From contig NC_059300.1 of NCBI RefSeq assembly GCF_017591435.1, positions 18,561,436 through 18,625,435 on the forward strand: 64,000 nt of DNA. The letters run 5' to 3'. This DNA is from Portunus trituberculatus (Eukaryota > Arthropoda > Malacostraca > Decapoda > Portunidae). Positions 11,421 to 22,590 of this stretch are shown here, piece by piece. Within the stretch, counting starts at the first letter, position 1, and every line of letters starts with the position of its first letter. A program made the position numbers and the translations under genes. Below the pieces are notes generated by a model. The model saw nothing but the letters and a program-made list of their open reading frames with translations. It did not search any database and was not told the DNA's origin.

Positions 11421-12462
11421 CAAGCAACCCCCGTTTAACGAAGGTTCACACAACGAAATTTCGCTACAATGAAGGTTTCATTTTACTACCATCTGCTCGT
11501 CTAACGAACACCAAACTCGCTTTAACGAAGTTTTATCCAGGTAATTTTCTCCAAATTTGAAAGCCCCACCGTATCATGCAAGCTGACAGGCTTTTGAATA
11601 CACTAGGAGCTGCTGGTACTAAGGCCTGCCTCAGGAGAAATCCTGAGACACATGTAGAATAAAGATCAAGATCAAACCTCTCATGGACAACACAGGCACT
11701 TCCAATACAAAGGCCTGACTCAGAAGAAATTCTGTGTCATCTGTAGCATCAAGATCAAGATCAAGATCATGTGCACCACTCACTCCCCAGTCAAAATATA
11801 ACAGCATCACCAGTAGCTCATCTTCCCTAGTTCAACTTACCACCAAAACACCCTGCAATGTGGCCTAACGTTCCTAAGAAGACTAGGAAGTGTCTTACTC
11901 TCGAAGTGAAGCTGGGTATTATTCACAGACACGAGAGAGGCCAGAAAACTAATAACATTGCTCGCCACCATCTTGACTCCATCTACTGTCTACTATTTTC
12001 AAGTCAGCAGACTCTATTAAGAAGGCCGGTGAGCCCGTATCTTCCTTGAAAGCTAAAAGAACCACCTGAACTCCTGACTCTACAATGGATAAAATGGAAA
12101 GCCTTGTGGAAATGTGGTACATAAGTTTAGTATGCGGTACCATGATGCGCATTTTCTTTACATTCCACAGGTTGCCAGTTAGTGTCTTTCCTGTTTCACT
12201 CTCCCTCCTTCATAAAGTTAAGATCATCTACATTATAAAGTTACATACATACATACATTAATGTACATTATAATGACTTAAATCAAACTACCTAAATGTT
12301 TAACTTCATAATTTTTACTTTCATTAAACCTTTTACTGTACTATGATGCACTCTCGCTTTGCTTACTCTTAATGGAAGTTATAATCGGTTCACTTAACGA
12401 AGTTTCGCTTAACGAAGTGCTTTTTTAGGAACGTAACCCCTTCGTTAAGCGGGGGTTGCCTG
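11421..12462. mobile_element. Tigger/pogo-like non-autonomous element T1
   Basis: Terminal inverted repeats CAAGCAACCCCCGTTTAACG on the left and GTTAAGCGGGGGTTGCCTG on the right, flanked by TA on both sides, the target duplication of the Tc1/mariner/pogo superfamily. Inside, at about 11858-12060 on the plus strand, is the N-terminal helix-turn-helix part of a Tigger transposase (LTLEVKLGIIHRHERG) that runs into a frameshifted SADSIKKAG-type continuation. The catalytic domain is deleted, so the element could move only with help. Confidence 0.85.
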
Positions 12463-12531
12463 TATTGGTATCGTAATTTCATATAAAAAAGGAGTGTATC
12501 GGTACGTTTCAGAATATCAGTAATACTTATA

Positions 12532-13018
12532 CAGGTTGAACCTTCTTAATCCGGTATTCCTTCATCCGGCAAAATCTTTGTTTGCCGTAATTTTTGAATT
12601 GGAGTAATTTGCCGGACTGCCGCTAGGACGCGGCGGCGCTGTGCTGTGTTTTGGAGCCCGGGCATTCCGGGTCAAATTTGGATCAGAACCACGCTGCCGT
12701 TCATTGTCCCCCACCCCCCCTTGCATAAACATATTTTTCTGTAATATTTGCCTCTAAACATGGTTTCCAAGCAACCAGGAAGTGATAGTGTTGTGTGTGA
12801 ACCACAGAAAAAGCACAAACATATGACAATATCAGTGCAACAGAAAGTGGACCTATTGAGGAAGCTAGATAAAGGTGTTTCAGTGTGGACCCTATGCCAA
12901 CAGTAGAACATTAGGCAAGTATATAGAGGGTGTTTTGGGGACCACCTATAGTTTGGAATTTTCCATGGTCCGGCAAGTCTAAGGTCCGGTGGTTGCCGGA
13001 TTTGGGAGGTTCAACCTG
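12532..13018. mobile_element. Tigger-like non-autonomous element T6
   Basis: 487 bp with terminal repeats CAGGTTGAACCTTCTTAATC and its mirror GGGAGGTTCAACCTG, flanked by TA. It contains a relic of a transposase start on the plus strand at 12759-12905: MVSKQPGSDS, a basic KKHKHM stretch, then QQKVDLLRKLDKGVS, which is the CENP-B/Tigger DNA-binding domain. The rest of the transposase is missing. The terminal sequence differs from T1, so this is a separate family. Confidence 0.83.
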
Positions 13019-13069
13019 TACCAACTCTTTTGTTGACACCGCACATCCCTAATAAGCAGAGGGAATAAC

Positions 13070-13394
13070 ACTCTGTAGTAAGTAGGAAGAACAATATACC
13101 TACACAAATAATGTAGTTTATTACTATTGAATATTTTACTGATACAAAAACTAAAAACATAATACCTAAAATAATCTAAAATATTTAAAAACATAAAGAT
13201 ATTTAAAATTTTGCACTTAAACACCTGTTTAAATGGAATGCTTGTCACTAAGTGGCAGAACTGAACAGTCAACCATGATCATTTCATTACAAAACAATTA
13301 TGTTTTTAGCTTTTGTATTGGTAATACTATTTTCTATTGTAATAAACTGCAGTATTGTGTAGGTATGTTATTGTTCCTACTTATAATAGTGTCA
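13070..13394. repeat. Imperfect inverted repeat, about 95-bp arms
   Basis: The left arm at 13070-13164 reads, in reverse complement, ATTATGTTTTTAGTTTTTGT and onward to GTGTAGGTAT. The right arm at 13297-13394 gives the same order with about 20 percent differences. The spacer is about 130 bases and holds no gene. It may be an old foldback element; no target duplication was recognised. Confidence 0.6.
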
Positions 13395-13699
13395 GTATAT
13401 GCAGTCCTCATGAGTAGCAGTTTCCGGTTTTTACCGTTTCTTACTAGAATAAGATGTGTAAACACAGCCCTTAGGCAAAGTTCAGTACCAGTTTCCCGAT
13501 ATCCTGATGTTACTGATGAAAATATATTTGAAGGTTGCTATTCTATATCTACCTCATAAGTCAACCCCTTGTTTTGACCATAAAAAGATCTTGAAAACTC
13601 AAGTTATTGGCTGCAATATACGATAATACCTCAGTGCATGAACAAAAAAGTCATGGACATGAAGTATACAATGAATACTGTATACTACCACAAAAAGCA

Positions 13700-14110
13700 G
13701 CCATGTCATGTGATGCTGGGTTTGTCCTCATCACCAGCTTCACCCTGCACAGCAACATTAAAAAGTCTGTTTCAATTGCAGAATTGCCATAGCCACCCAT
13801 CATTCCCCCAAGATATTCTCTATATCAATTTCTATGCCAGCTTTGTAGCTGTTGCACATACCACTTCATAATGGCAGTATCTAATGCAGCATCTTTTCCA
13901 CTCCTTACATTTTTCCCTGATGCACCATTACTACTTTTACTTGATAATGCATCCTCACAGTATTTGGCAGAATATTCTTTCAATTATCTTTTAATTTACT
14001 AATGTCTGACACAGTCTGCTTGGCCACACCATACTCCTCACAAACACCCATAACACTAATTTCTTTCTCTAATTTTCTTATGAATTCCAATTGTTTTAAG
14101 TCACAACTAG
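13700..14110 (-). pseudogene. Tigger/jerky-type transposase N-terminal relic
   Basis: On the minus strand 14105-13985 encodes KQLEFIRKLEKE and then GVCEEYGVAKQTVSDISKLK, a CENP-B/jerky helix-turn-helix. Further on, in another frame, comes AALDTAIMKWYVQQ, the second helix-turn-helix region that usually follows in Tigger transposases. The remainder down to 13560 is too decayed to read. It is unrelated in sequence to the Tigger copies around it. Confidence 0.6.
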
Positions 14111-14704
14111 GGCCATTCACTTATGCCTAACACCCTTGGGAGTTCTGAGGTACAGGCAACCCCTGCTTAACGAACATTCACACAACGAAATCTCGCTACA
14201 ATGAACGTTTCCTTTTACTACCATCTGATCGTATAACAAACACCAAACTTGCTTTAATAAAATTTTATCCAGGTAATTTTTTCCAAGTTTGAAAGCCCCG
14301 CCATATCACACAAGCTGTGGCCAATCTCATCTCTGCTTTATTTTTCGGTATTCCATGCAAGATTTCACTTTATGCATTACAAAACAATCCTTTCTTGTGG
14401 GCAAGGTTTGTAAAAAGCTAATAGAAATGTTGTTTTGTGAACATAAATGCATATACAGGGAGTCCTCGGGTTACGACAGTCTCAACTTACGATGTTTCAT
14501 GGTTACGAACGAACGCACCCATAAAAACATAAAAAATAATATTAGGCGTCATTCTGTCTTACGTGGTTTAGCGTCGTAAGTGACGTAAACAAACATGAAC
14601 TAGTTTCGGGCGCGCGGTGGAAGAATACGCTTTGTTGTGGTTGTAGGGCAAGGAAGACGGCGTCTCAAGCCTCTGTACATACGCCATTTTGGTTGTTTGC
14701 ACCG

Positions 14705-14734
<30 letters not shown>

Positions 14735-14739
<5 letters not shown>

Positions 14740-16065
14740 CTTTGTTTTTTTACGTAGGGAAGAGGGTCAGCCAAGGGCAAAAAAAAAAAAAAGTTAGAAA
14801 AAGGCCCACTTGAGCGCTGGCTCTCCAAAAGACTTCAAAAACTGCCAAAACCGTCAGCCAGAATTAGGGGAGCAAATGCCTCGATACCTCCCTCTTAAAA
14901 GAAGACAAGTTGTAGGAATTCGGAAATAGAGATGCAGGGAGGGAGTTCCAGAGTTTACCAGTGAAAGGGATGAATGATTGAGCGTACTGGTTAACTCTTG
15001 CATTAGAGAGTTGGACAGAATAGGGATGAGAGGAAGAAGAAAGCCTTGTGCAGCGTGGCCGCAGGAGGAGGGGAGGCATGCAGTTAGCAAGATCAGTAGA
15101 ACAGTTACCATGAAAATAGCGACAGAATATAGAAAGGGATGCAACATTTCGGCGGTGAGAAAGAGACTGAAGACAGTTAGTCAGAGGAGGGGAGTTGATG
15201 AGACGAAGAGCTTTCGATTCCACCCTATCAAGCAAAGCTGTGTGACTGGAACCCTCCCAAACATGCGAAGAGTACTCCATACAGGGACGGATAAGGCCCT
15301 TATACAGAGTAAGCAGTTGGAGGGGCGAGAAAAACTGTCGGAGACACCTCAGAACAGCTAATTTCATAGAAGCTGTTTTAGCAAGAGATGAGATGTGAAG
15401 TTTCCAGTTAAGATCATGAGCAAAGGACAGACCGAGGATATTCATTGTGGAAGAGGGAGACAGTTGAGTGTCATTGAAGAAGAGGGGATAGTTGTCTGGA
15501 AGGTTGTGTCGAGTTGATAGATGAAGGAATTGAGTTTTTGAGGCATTGAAAACTACTAGATTTTCTCTGCCCCAATCGGAAATCTTAGAAAGATCGGAAG
15601 TCAGGCGTTCCGTGGCGTCCCCGCGTGATCTGTTGATTTCCTGAAGGGTTGGATGTCTCTGAAAGAATGTGGAAAGATGTAGAGTGGTATCATCAGCGTA
15701 GGAGTGGATAGGGCAAGAAGTTTGGTTAAGAAGGTCATTTATGAATAATAGAAAGAGAGTGGGTGACAGGACAGAACCCTGAGGAACACCACTATTAATA
15801 GATTTAGGAGAAGAACAGTAGCCATCTACCACAGCAGCAATAGAGCGGTCGGAAAGGAAACTTGAGATAAAGTTGCAGAGAGAAGGATAGAAGCCGTAGG
15901 AGGGCAGTTTTGAAATCAAAGCTTTATGCCAGACTCTATCAAAAGCTTTTGATATGTCTAACGCAACAGCAAAAGTTACACCGAAATCTCTAAAAGAGGA
16001 TGACCAAGACTCAGTAAGGAAAGCCAGAAGATCACCAGTAGAGCGACCTTGACGGAAGCCATACT
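14735..16065 (-). mobile_element. Jockey-type LINE J1, 5'-truncated
   Basis: Inserted in T3 between its left part and the transposase ATG at 16071. The 3' end is T-rich on the plus strand at about 14732-14758 next to (CT)n. The 3' UTR shares GGCCCACTTGAGCGCTGGCT with relics at 46098-46180. The 5' end is cut in the RT palm near 16065. It belongs to the same family as J2 (30471-33110). Confidence 0.8.
14864..16065 (-). CDS. Reverse transcriptase and C-terminal domain fragment of LINE J1
   Basis: A single open frame of about 400 codons on the minus strand, truncated at its N-terminus. Motifs in order: YGFRQGRSTGDLLAFL (RT block 2), ALDISKAFDRVWHKAL (block with the first catalytic aspartate), SGVPQGSVLSPTLFLLFIND, HSYADDTTLHL (catalytic YADD), then ILGLSFAHDLNWKLHI and LYKGLIRPCMEYSSHVW, and a C-terminal block ending SSFKREVSRHLLP. 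The first dozen codons of the frame, beyond 16065, come from the Tigger element. APE and ORF1 are absent. It is open but truncated, so it is not expected to be mobile. The frame implies a fairly recent insertion. Confidence 0.85.
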
Positions 16066-16070
16066 TGGTT

Positions 16071-17960
16071 ATGGCTCCCAAGCGTAAGGCACTCTTCTGA
16101 TGGTAGTGCATCAAAGAAGAGAAAGGCCATCAACATGGAAGTTAAAGTGGACATTATAAAGAGATCATAAAAGGGAGACAAACCAACAAACATTGGCCGG
16201 TCGCTTGCCCTTAGTCATTCCACTGTGGCTACCATCATCAAAGATGAAGAGCGCATTATGGAACATGTGAAAGGATTTGCTCCTATGAAAGCGACAGTGA
16301 TAACCAAGCAGCGTAGTGGTCTAATTATTGAGATGGAAAGATTATTGATGCTTTGGTTGGAAGAACAAAATCAACAGTGTATTCCAGTGAGCCTTATAGT
16401 GATTCAGAAGGCAAAAAGATTGTTTGAGGCACTGAAACAAGAAAAGGGGGAAGGAAGTGAAAGTGAAGTGGCTAGTAGTGGTTGGTTTATGCGATTTAAG
16501 GCTCGGACCAATTACCATAACCTTAAAGTGCAAGGTGAAGCTGCTAGTGGTGATGAGAAAGCAGCAAGTGAATTTCCTAAAGCATTGGCTGAGATAATTA
16601 AGGAGGGGGGTTATTCTGCTCATCAAGTGTTCAACGTGGATGAGACAGGTTTAATATGGAAGCGTATGCCTGACCGCACTTACATTGCCAAGGAGGAGAA
16701 GTCAGCACCAGGTCATAAAGCCAGCAAGGAGAGGCTAACTTTACTTTTTGGGAGAAATGCTGCTGGCGACTTCAAACTGAAGCCCTTGGTTGTGTATCAG
16801 GCTGAAAATCCAAGGGCATTCGGAAGAGTCAACTACCAGTCATTTGGAAGGCAAATAAGAAGGCATGGGTGACACTTGCAGTGTTTGAGGACTGGTTCAT
16901 CAACTATTTTGTGCCAAGTGTGTGAGTGGTATTTGGCCTCCAAGGGTATCCCTTTTAAGGTGTTGCTAGTGCTGGACAATGCCCATGGACACCCTGCCCA
17001 CCTGGGAGACTTTAACCCTAATGTCAAGGTGGTTTACCTTCCACCTAATACCACGGCCCTGTTACAGCCTATGGACCAAGGAGTGATAGCTTCGTTCTAG
17101 GCCTACTACCTCCGAAGACAATTGCTATGGCTTTACAGGCAACCAAAACCAAGAAGAATTTGACCCTAAAAAACTTTTGGAAATCCTACAACATCCTTGA
17201 TGCCGTGAAGAACATTGTTGATTCCTGGGAGGAGGTTAAGCAAACAAACATGAATGGTGTTTGGAAAAAACTGTGTCCTCAATTTGTGGGTGATTTCCAT
17301 GGGTTTGAGGACACAGTTCAGCATGTTATCAAGAATGTTGTTGCCCTGAGTAAGGAAACTGATTTGGAGATGGAGGTTGACGATGTTACAGACCTGTTGG
17401 AATCTCATGGAGAGGAGTTATCTACTGAGGACCTGATACAACTGGAGAAGCAGATCATAGAGGAAGAAGAAAAAGCACCCACCCCAGAGCCTAGGGCTTT
17501 CACAAGGCAGGGCTTGGCAAGAGGTTTTGCTGAGATGCATCAAGTGTTGGCAACTTTTGAGGCTATGGATCCCAACTTTGAAAGATTCACTAAGGTTTCC
17601 AGAGACATCATGGATTTGATGCAATGTTACAAGGAGATCTTGGATGAGAAGAGGTTGCTCTCTGTTCAGACTAACCTGGAGCAGTATTTTAAGAAGGTAG
17701 AGAGGCCTGCAACAGATCCTGTACCCTCTACCTCAGCTGCCTCTACTACTCCAGACTCACCTGCCCCAGAATCTCCAGCACCTTCTGAATGTTCTGCCTC
17801 ACCTCCAGGCTCACCTGCCCCAGTTTCTCCAGCACCTGGAGGTTCTGCCTCACCTCCAGACTCACCTGCCCAAGCATCTCCAGCACATGAAGGTTCTGCC
17901 TCTCTTGATTCACCAGCCCCAGTATCTCCAGCACCTTCTGCAGCTTCCTCTACAAAATAA
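16071..17960 (+). pseudogene. Tigger/pogo transposase (CENP-B DNA binding plus DDD)
   Basis: Starts MAPKRKA at 16071. One extra base near 16090 and a TAA stop near 16165 break the DNA-binding part (KVDIIKRS, GRSLALSHSTVATIIKDEER). A long open part from 16225 carries the second helix-turn-helix (SGLIIEMERLLMLWLEEQ, SSGWFMRFKAR) and the first catalytic aspartate in FNVDETGLIWKRMP. A frameshift near 16845 leads to VLLVLDNAHGHPAHL (second aspartate) and ALLQPMDQGVIASF (third). A TAG at 17098 and a further shift lead to 17127-17960, the C-terminal region with an acidic stretch and a SPAP-rich tail. All three catalytic acids are visible, but four or more lesions make it inactive. The family cuts and pastes DNA at TA sites. 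Confidence 0.9.
17755..17945 (+). repeat. In-frame SPAP minisatellite in the Tigger tail
   Basis: The transposase C-terminus is built from repeated SPAP units (PDSPAPESPAP, then PGSPAPVSPAP, PDSPAQASPAH and so on), at DNA level a GC-rich repeat of about 55-60 bases with internal TCACCTGCCCCA. It lies after the catalytic domain and is probably unstructured. Confidence 0.8.
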
Positions 17961-18122
17961 GCCTGTCTCTCCCTCCCTTGCAATGCCTCCTTCCAGTGTG
18001 CAAGCCAACCAAAGGAATAAAGGTAAGAATTTAATTTTTTTCCTGATGTTCCGACTTACGCCGAAATTCGGGTTACGACGCGTGTCAGGAACGGATCAAC
18101 GTCGTAACCCGAGGACTCCCTG

Positions 18123-19579
18123 TATAAGGCAGTAACACCAACTCGAGAGGTGGTATTCCCAGTAACCTCAGAGCAACCTGATAGCAACCTCGTCACCGTC
18201 CCTCCAAGCATTCATGGATGTCATTTCGTGGCAGGAGGTTGCTCTGACGTTGTTAAAGAATCTTGGATCCAGCTCCTGATGCTGGGATTGGCTGCCTCTG
18301 TCTCACTCTCTCCCGCTCCGCAGTACGAAGAGGTTGACCTGTATTTCAGCTCCGCTTAACGTGTTTTCGCCGCTTAACACGTTACCCGCGTTAGTGCAAT
18401 ATGCTAGACTCTGCCTCACCGCGGTGAACTTTGATCCGCTCCTGCACAAATTACAGTGGAGCTAACAGTGAGAGAATTTGTACATAGCTCCTCTAACTTC
18501 CAATGACTCATATGACTTCATAAAAGTAGTGGTACACTGGTGGCCCAATACACTGTGAAACGTATATGTAATTTTTTATTTTAACCCATGTGGTATGTTG
18601 GGGACCATCCCAGAACGCATCCCCTCTATTTCCATTATTTCCAATGGGAAAATTACGTCCGCTTAACGAATTTTCGCTCTACGAACAGCTTTGATACCCC
18701 CTATCCTGTTCATTAAGCGGAGTATTGCTATAAAAGGAAACGTTCGTTGTAACGAAATTTCATTGTGTGAACGTTTGTTAAGCGGGGTTTGCCTGTATAT
18801 GGCTGTACACTCGACCCTTGTTTATCCTTAATTCCGTTAATTCGGACAGTGTCCAGTTAATAATTTAATAATTTGAGTCACAAGAATAATTTGGGTCACA
18901 AGAAGAAGAAGCGGCCGAGTCGCCGCGAGTCTCTGCCTCGTCTGTGGCCAATCTCATCTCTGCTTTATTTTTTGGTATTCCATGTAAGATTTCACTTTAT
19001 GCATTACAAAACAATCCTTTCTTGGGGCAAGGTTTGTAAAAAGCTAATAAAAATGTTTTGTGAACATAAAATGCATATATAAGACAGTAACACCATCTCT
19101 CGAGGTGGTGTTCCCAGCAACCTCAGGGAAACCTCGTTACCGTCCCTCCAAGCGTTCATGGATGCCATTTCGCTGCAGGAGGTTGCTCTGACATTGTTAA
19201 AGTTTCTTGAATCTAGCTCCTGGCAGCCAATGAGCACTTTCAGGCAGACTACCAACCTCCACCCGCCAACAGCAACGAATCTTTGTGGATGCTATTTTAT
19301 GAAGGTTGGTATGTGAATAGGAGGTTGCTATAGAGGTTGTACCAACATAGACAACAACCAGCTTCTTGGATCCGACCCCAGGAGCGCTAGAGACAGAGGC
19401 GGGGAGCCAGCCAATTACAGCGAAGCTGCCACGTTCGGTCCCTCACCCAGCAAATTCAAACCCAGATAATTTGCTTAAACGGATGTGGTTGTACATTATG
19501 CGGACTTTTTGGTCTAACTTTATACAGTACGTTAAACCAGAGATTCGTTAGACGAACGTTTGTTAAGCGTAGAATTACT
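18123..19579. other. Right part of T2 and a duplicated T2-like segment
   Basis: 18123-18795 is the right part of T2. From 18947 to about 19200 the T2 interior is repeated (CAATCTCATCTCTGCTTTAT through the CCGTCCCTCCAAGC segment), this time without T3. Near 19540-19575 there is another Tigger-like terminal motif (GTTAGACGAACGTTTGTTAA). No coding sequence is recognised. Confidence 0.6.
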
Positions 19580-20466
19580 GTACTACCATCTGCTTGTATA
19601 ACGAACATCAAACTCTCTTTAACACAATTTTATCCACGTAATTTTTTCCAAGTTTGAAAGCACCACCGTATCACGCAAGCTGACAGGCTTTTGAATACAC
19701 CAGTGCCTCTCGTGGACAACACATGCACCACTCACTCCCCTACACTTCCCCGCTATTAGTTAAAAACAAAAACAGGGTCCAGCACCAGCTCGTCATCTCA
19801 CGCTCAACAAGCTACCAAAACAACCTGCAACCAGCCCTGCAATGTCGCCTAGCATTGCTAGGAATACCAGGAAGTCTCTTACTTTTGAAGTGAAGCTAGA
19901 TATTATTAACAGACAAGAGAGAGGTGAGAAAACTAATAGCATTGCTCACCACCATCATGACTCCATCTATTGTCTCTACTATTTTCAAGTCAGCAGACTC
20001 TATTAAGAAGGCTGGTGAGACCGTATCTTCCTTACAAGCTTAAAGAACCACCTGAACTCGTGACTCTGCAATGGATAAAATGGAAAGCCTTCTGGAAATG
20101 TGGTACATGCGGTACAATGATGCGCCCGTTGTTTACATTCCACAGGTTGCCAGCTAGCGTCTTTTCCGCTCCACTCTCCCTCCCTTCATAAATTTAAGTT
20201 CATCAACATTATAAAGTTACTTACATACATACATTAGTGTACATTATAATGACTTAGTCTTAAATTAAACTGCTTAAATGTTTAACTTCATAATTTTTAC
20301 TTTCATTAAACCTTTTATTGTACTATGATGCACTCTCGCTTTGTTTACTCTCAATGGAAGTTCAAGTCAAGGGTCAAACTTGTTATAATTGGTTCGCTTA
20401 ACGAAAATTCGCTTAACGAACGTTTTTTTTAGGAATGTAACCCATTTGTTAAGCGGGGGTTGCCTG
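19580..20466. mobile_element. Tigger-like non-autonomous element T5 (left end missing)
   Basis: Same family as T1. The right terminal repeat AAGCGGGGGTTGCCTG ends at 20466 and is followed by TA. The left end is truncated at a point matching 11484 of T1. It carries a better preserved transposase start at 19841-19955 on the plus strand: MSPSIARNTRKSLTFEVKLD, then INRQERGEKTNSIAHHHH. The catalytic domain is deleted exactly as in T1, so this deletion derivative has multiplied. Confidence 0.8.
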
Positions 20467-20479
20467 TATTTCTTTTTAT

Positions 20480-20850
20480 GTACTGTATCTCTCAGTAGCT
20501 CTTCCTTTTTCTTTAATGACTCACATAACTGTGTCTGTTTTTTCTTTTATTTGTTGCTTAAGAACTTCTGCAAAATTCATTTTTCTTCCTCTTGTTCTTT
20601 TTTTCAGACCTTTATCCATTCTTTCAGTTTTGTTTCAGTTATACCACTTTCTGCCTCCCATTAGTGTCTACCTTTTCCTCTAGCTCTTGTAGCGCCACTT
20701 CATAGTTCTCACATTTTCCTTTAAAGGCACCATTTTCCCTTTTTCTTTCAAGCAAAGTTTTCTTCATTTCACTATTCATTTTAACAGTATTCTCTAGCTT
20801 GTCGCATTTTCTCAGTTTTCGGTTTTTCACAATAAGCTGATTCTGCTTCT
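20480..20850 (-). pseudogene. LINE ORF1 coiled-coil relic
   Basis: On the minus strand 20830-20639 encodes a charged coil (LENTVKMNSEMKKTLLERK and so on). The sequence downstream, in shifting frames, reads NFAEVLKQQIKEK and then LKKKEEL, matching the ADFQEVIQEQLKEKEEN segment of ORF1 of LINE B. It is a diverged, truncated relative and not a host gene. Confidence 0.6.
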
Positions 20851-20864
20851 TAAATAGGGAGGCA

Positions 20865-21200
20865 GCAGCATAGTGTATAAGGTGGTGAGCGTGCGATCAG
20901 GCAGAAATCCACCACATTTAGGTTCAAATCCCACCACACATTGCCTTCATACTTTGCCATTTGTCGAGTGGTTTAAAGTTACCTACATGTCACCATGATA
21001 CCCAGGTTGTAGGTGGTTACACCAAAGATGCACTTGGGTCCTAATATGGCCCTAATATGGGTACTACTATAAATAAAATTGCCTGCCTCACTAATGGGTA
21101 GAAACTTAACAGTGCTTCCAATTCTCTTCAAGTTACCTACAGGTGGTAAAGACCAGTCCTGACAAAAAAAATAAAAAAAATAAATGAATAAATAAATATT
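20865..21200 (+). mobile_element. tRNA-derived SINE with A-rich tail
   Basis: The plus-strand head has an A-box-like CAGCATAGTGTATAAGGTGG and a perfect B box GGTTCAAATCC at 20931-20941. A body of about 220 bases follows, then an AAAAAAATAAATGAATAAAT tail at 21165-21200. It differs from the CA-tailed SINE at 3755 in both body and tail, so it probably uses another LINE partner. Confidence 0.75.
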
Positions 21201-21534
21201 ACAGCGATCATCTCCCTCAGACACTTACCACATCTGATGGCTCATAAGACGCATGGGCTCATAAGACGCACCCACTTTTGGTAGACATTGAAAATAAAAA
21301 AATAAAAAATAAAAATGATCAGATTTAAGCTATGAATGTGAAGTGAAGGATTTCACCTGATGGTTCTACTACAGTTTTGTACAACAACCTCTAGATGGTT
21401 TTGGCCACCCTTAAGTTGTTGTTCTTACTATTTACAATATTTCCAGTAAGTACACTACCTGCCGCAAATTAATAATAACGCTGCAATAAGTCCAGGAATG
21501 TGCAGTGTCTGTCGAGTTCTCTCAAGTCCAGCAA
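21201..21534. other. No gene seen
   Basis: A/T-rich sequence. Two short CATAAGACGCA motifs near 21242-21270 look like the edge of a small repeat element. Nothing else is recognised. Confidence 0.4.
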
Positions 21535-22590
21535 GCTGTGGCTAGCTACAGAGCTCCATCACACTCGGAAATGAGCAGTACACTGACTTGCATTTGTTTA
21601 TAGCTGGGGTTTGTGGATAATTGTTGAATAGGATTCTTATTGTGTCTATAGTTCTTCTGTCTCTTAACGCCACAACCTGCGCCAATGAGAATTTGCTATA
21701 TGTATTTGTAAGCAGGGAACAGCTGGGCAGACAGGTGCACAGAGACATCTGTGTGCTCAGTTCAGCCATGACCACCATTGACATTAATTAGTTGTAAAGG
21801 TTGCAAATTTGATTACTGGGAAATCACCAAAAATTTAATTCTGTCCCCGTGGAGGACAGAGAACTTTAAAACACTTGACTAGAGGATGACCTACAGCCAG
21901 GATCTTCATCATCTCGTTAAGGTATTGTGAGTTATGAATTTATACTGTGGGGGGGATGGGGGGTATTGATAGAGATAGGACATATTGTGTGAAACTATAA
22001 GAGCACCGTGTTCTAGCGCGGGGGTGTCTGGGGGAAGGCGCAGCCCCAAAGGTAGAATACGTTAGGGTTAGGTTAGTGTCCTAGAGAGGGAGGGTGCATG
22101 GGGGTAAAACCCCCTTCGACTAGGATACATTAAGTTAGGTTTATGTTAGGATTAGGTTAGTGTCCTAGTGTGGGGGGTGCCGGGAGGACAGCCCCCCCCC
22201 TCCGGCTAGGATACATTAGGTTAGGTTTAGGTTAGTGTCTTAAAGGAGGAGTGTGGGGGGTGCAGCCCCATGACCAGAATAAGTTAGATTAGGTTTATGT
22301 TAGGATCAAGTTAGTGTCCTAGAGGTGGGGTGCAGGAGGTGCAGCCCCCCCACCAGCTAAAAATATATAGATCGTAAGATCGTAATGTTATGTAAAATTT
22401 CCCTAGATTTAGGAAATTTGTCCTAGATTTAGGGAAATTCTTAAAACATAAGAAAATTCCCCTATATTTTTCAAAAACCATATATCACTCATATATGCCT
22501 CCCCCACCCAAAACTCTAGATTACTCCCAAAGGTCCCCAAGCTTGTTGAAGGGGTGGGGGGGAGTTATGGTAGAGATAGAGGATATTATA
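21535..22590. repeat. Dispersed repeat Y, copy 1, with TTAGG-like tandem block
   Basis: 21535-21830 matches 34150-34455 closely (both include GAGCTCCATCACACTCGG and ATAGGATTCTTATTGTGTCT). From about 22050 to 22340 there are four degenerate units that combine GTTAGGTTTATGTTAGG with a G-run/C-run palindrome (GGGGTGCAGCCCC type). A CCCAAGCTTGTTG module lies near 22540. No coding sequence. The second copy sits inside the inverted-repeat element at 33969-35218. Confidence 0.75.

Larger units (their letters stand above)
14456..18122 (+). mobile_element. Tigger DNA transposon T3, carrying its transposase
   Basis: Terminal repeats CAGGGAGTCCTCGGGTTACG (left) and GTAACCCGAGGACTCCCTG (right) sit between TA dinucleotides. 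Removing T3 gives the same sequence as the uninterrupted paralogue at about 19066-19085, which confirms a TA-duplicating insertion. It contains a plus-strand transposase (16071-17960) and a minus-strand LINE (about 14735-16065) inserted just in front of the transposase start codon. Confidence 0.9.
14153..18795. mobile_element. Tigger-like element T2 (host of nested insertions)
   Basis: The left terminal repeat CAGGCAACCCCTGCTTAACG and the right terminal repeat AAGCGGGGTTTGCCTG are each flanked by TA. The match extends about 60 bases inward (ACGAACATTCACACAACGAA against its mirror). The body is about 940 bp once the nested element T3 (14456-18122) is removed. No transposase is seen in that body. 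A shorter terminal-repeat structure near 18345-18737 (CCGCTTAACG ends) may be a further nested copy. Part of the T2 interior is duplicated at 18947-19200. Confidence 0.75.

Noticed and set aside
15000..15361. Plus-strand frame of 127 codons
   Set aside because: It is the shadow of the reverse transcriptase frame on the other strand.
22050..22340. True telomere or telomere-proximal array
   Set aside because: The TTAGG units are imperfect, mixed with a G/C palindrome, and embedded in a dispersed repeat that recurs inside a transposon at 34627.
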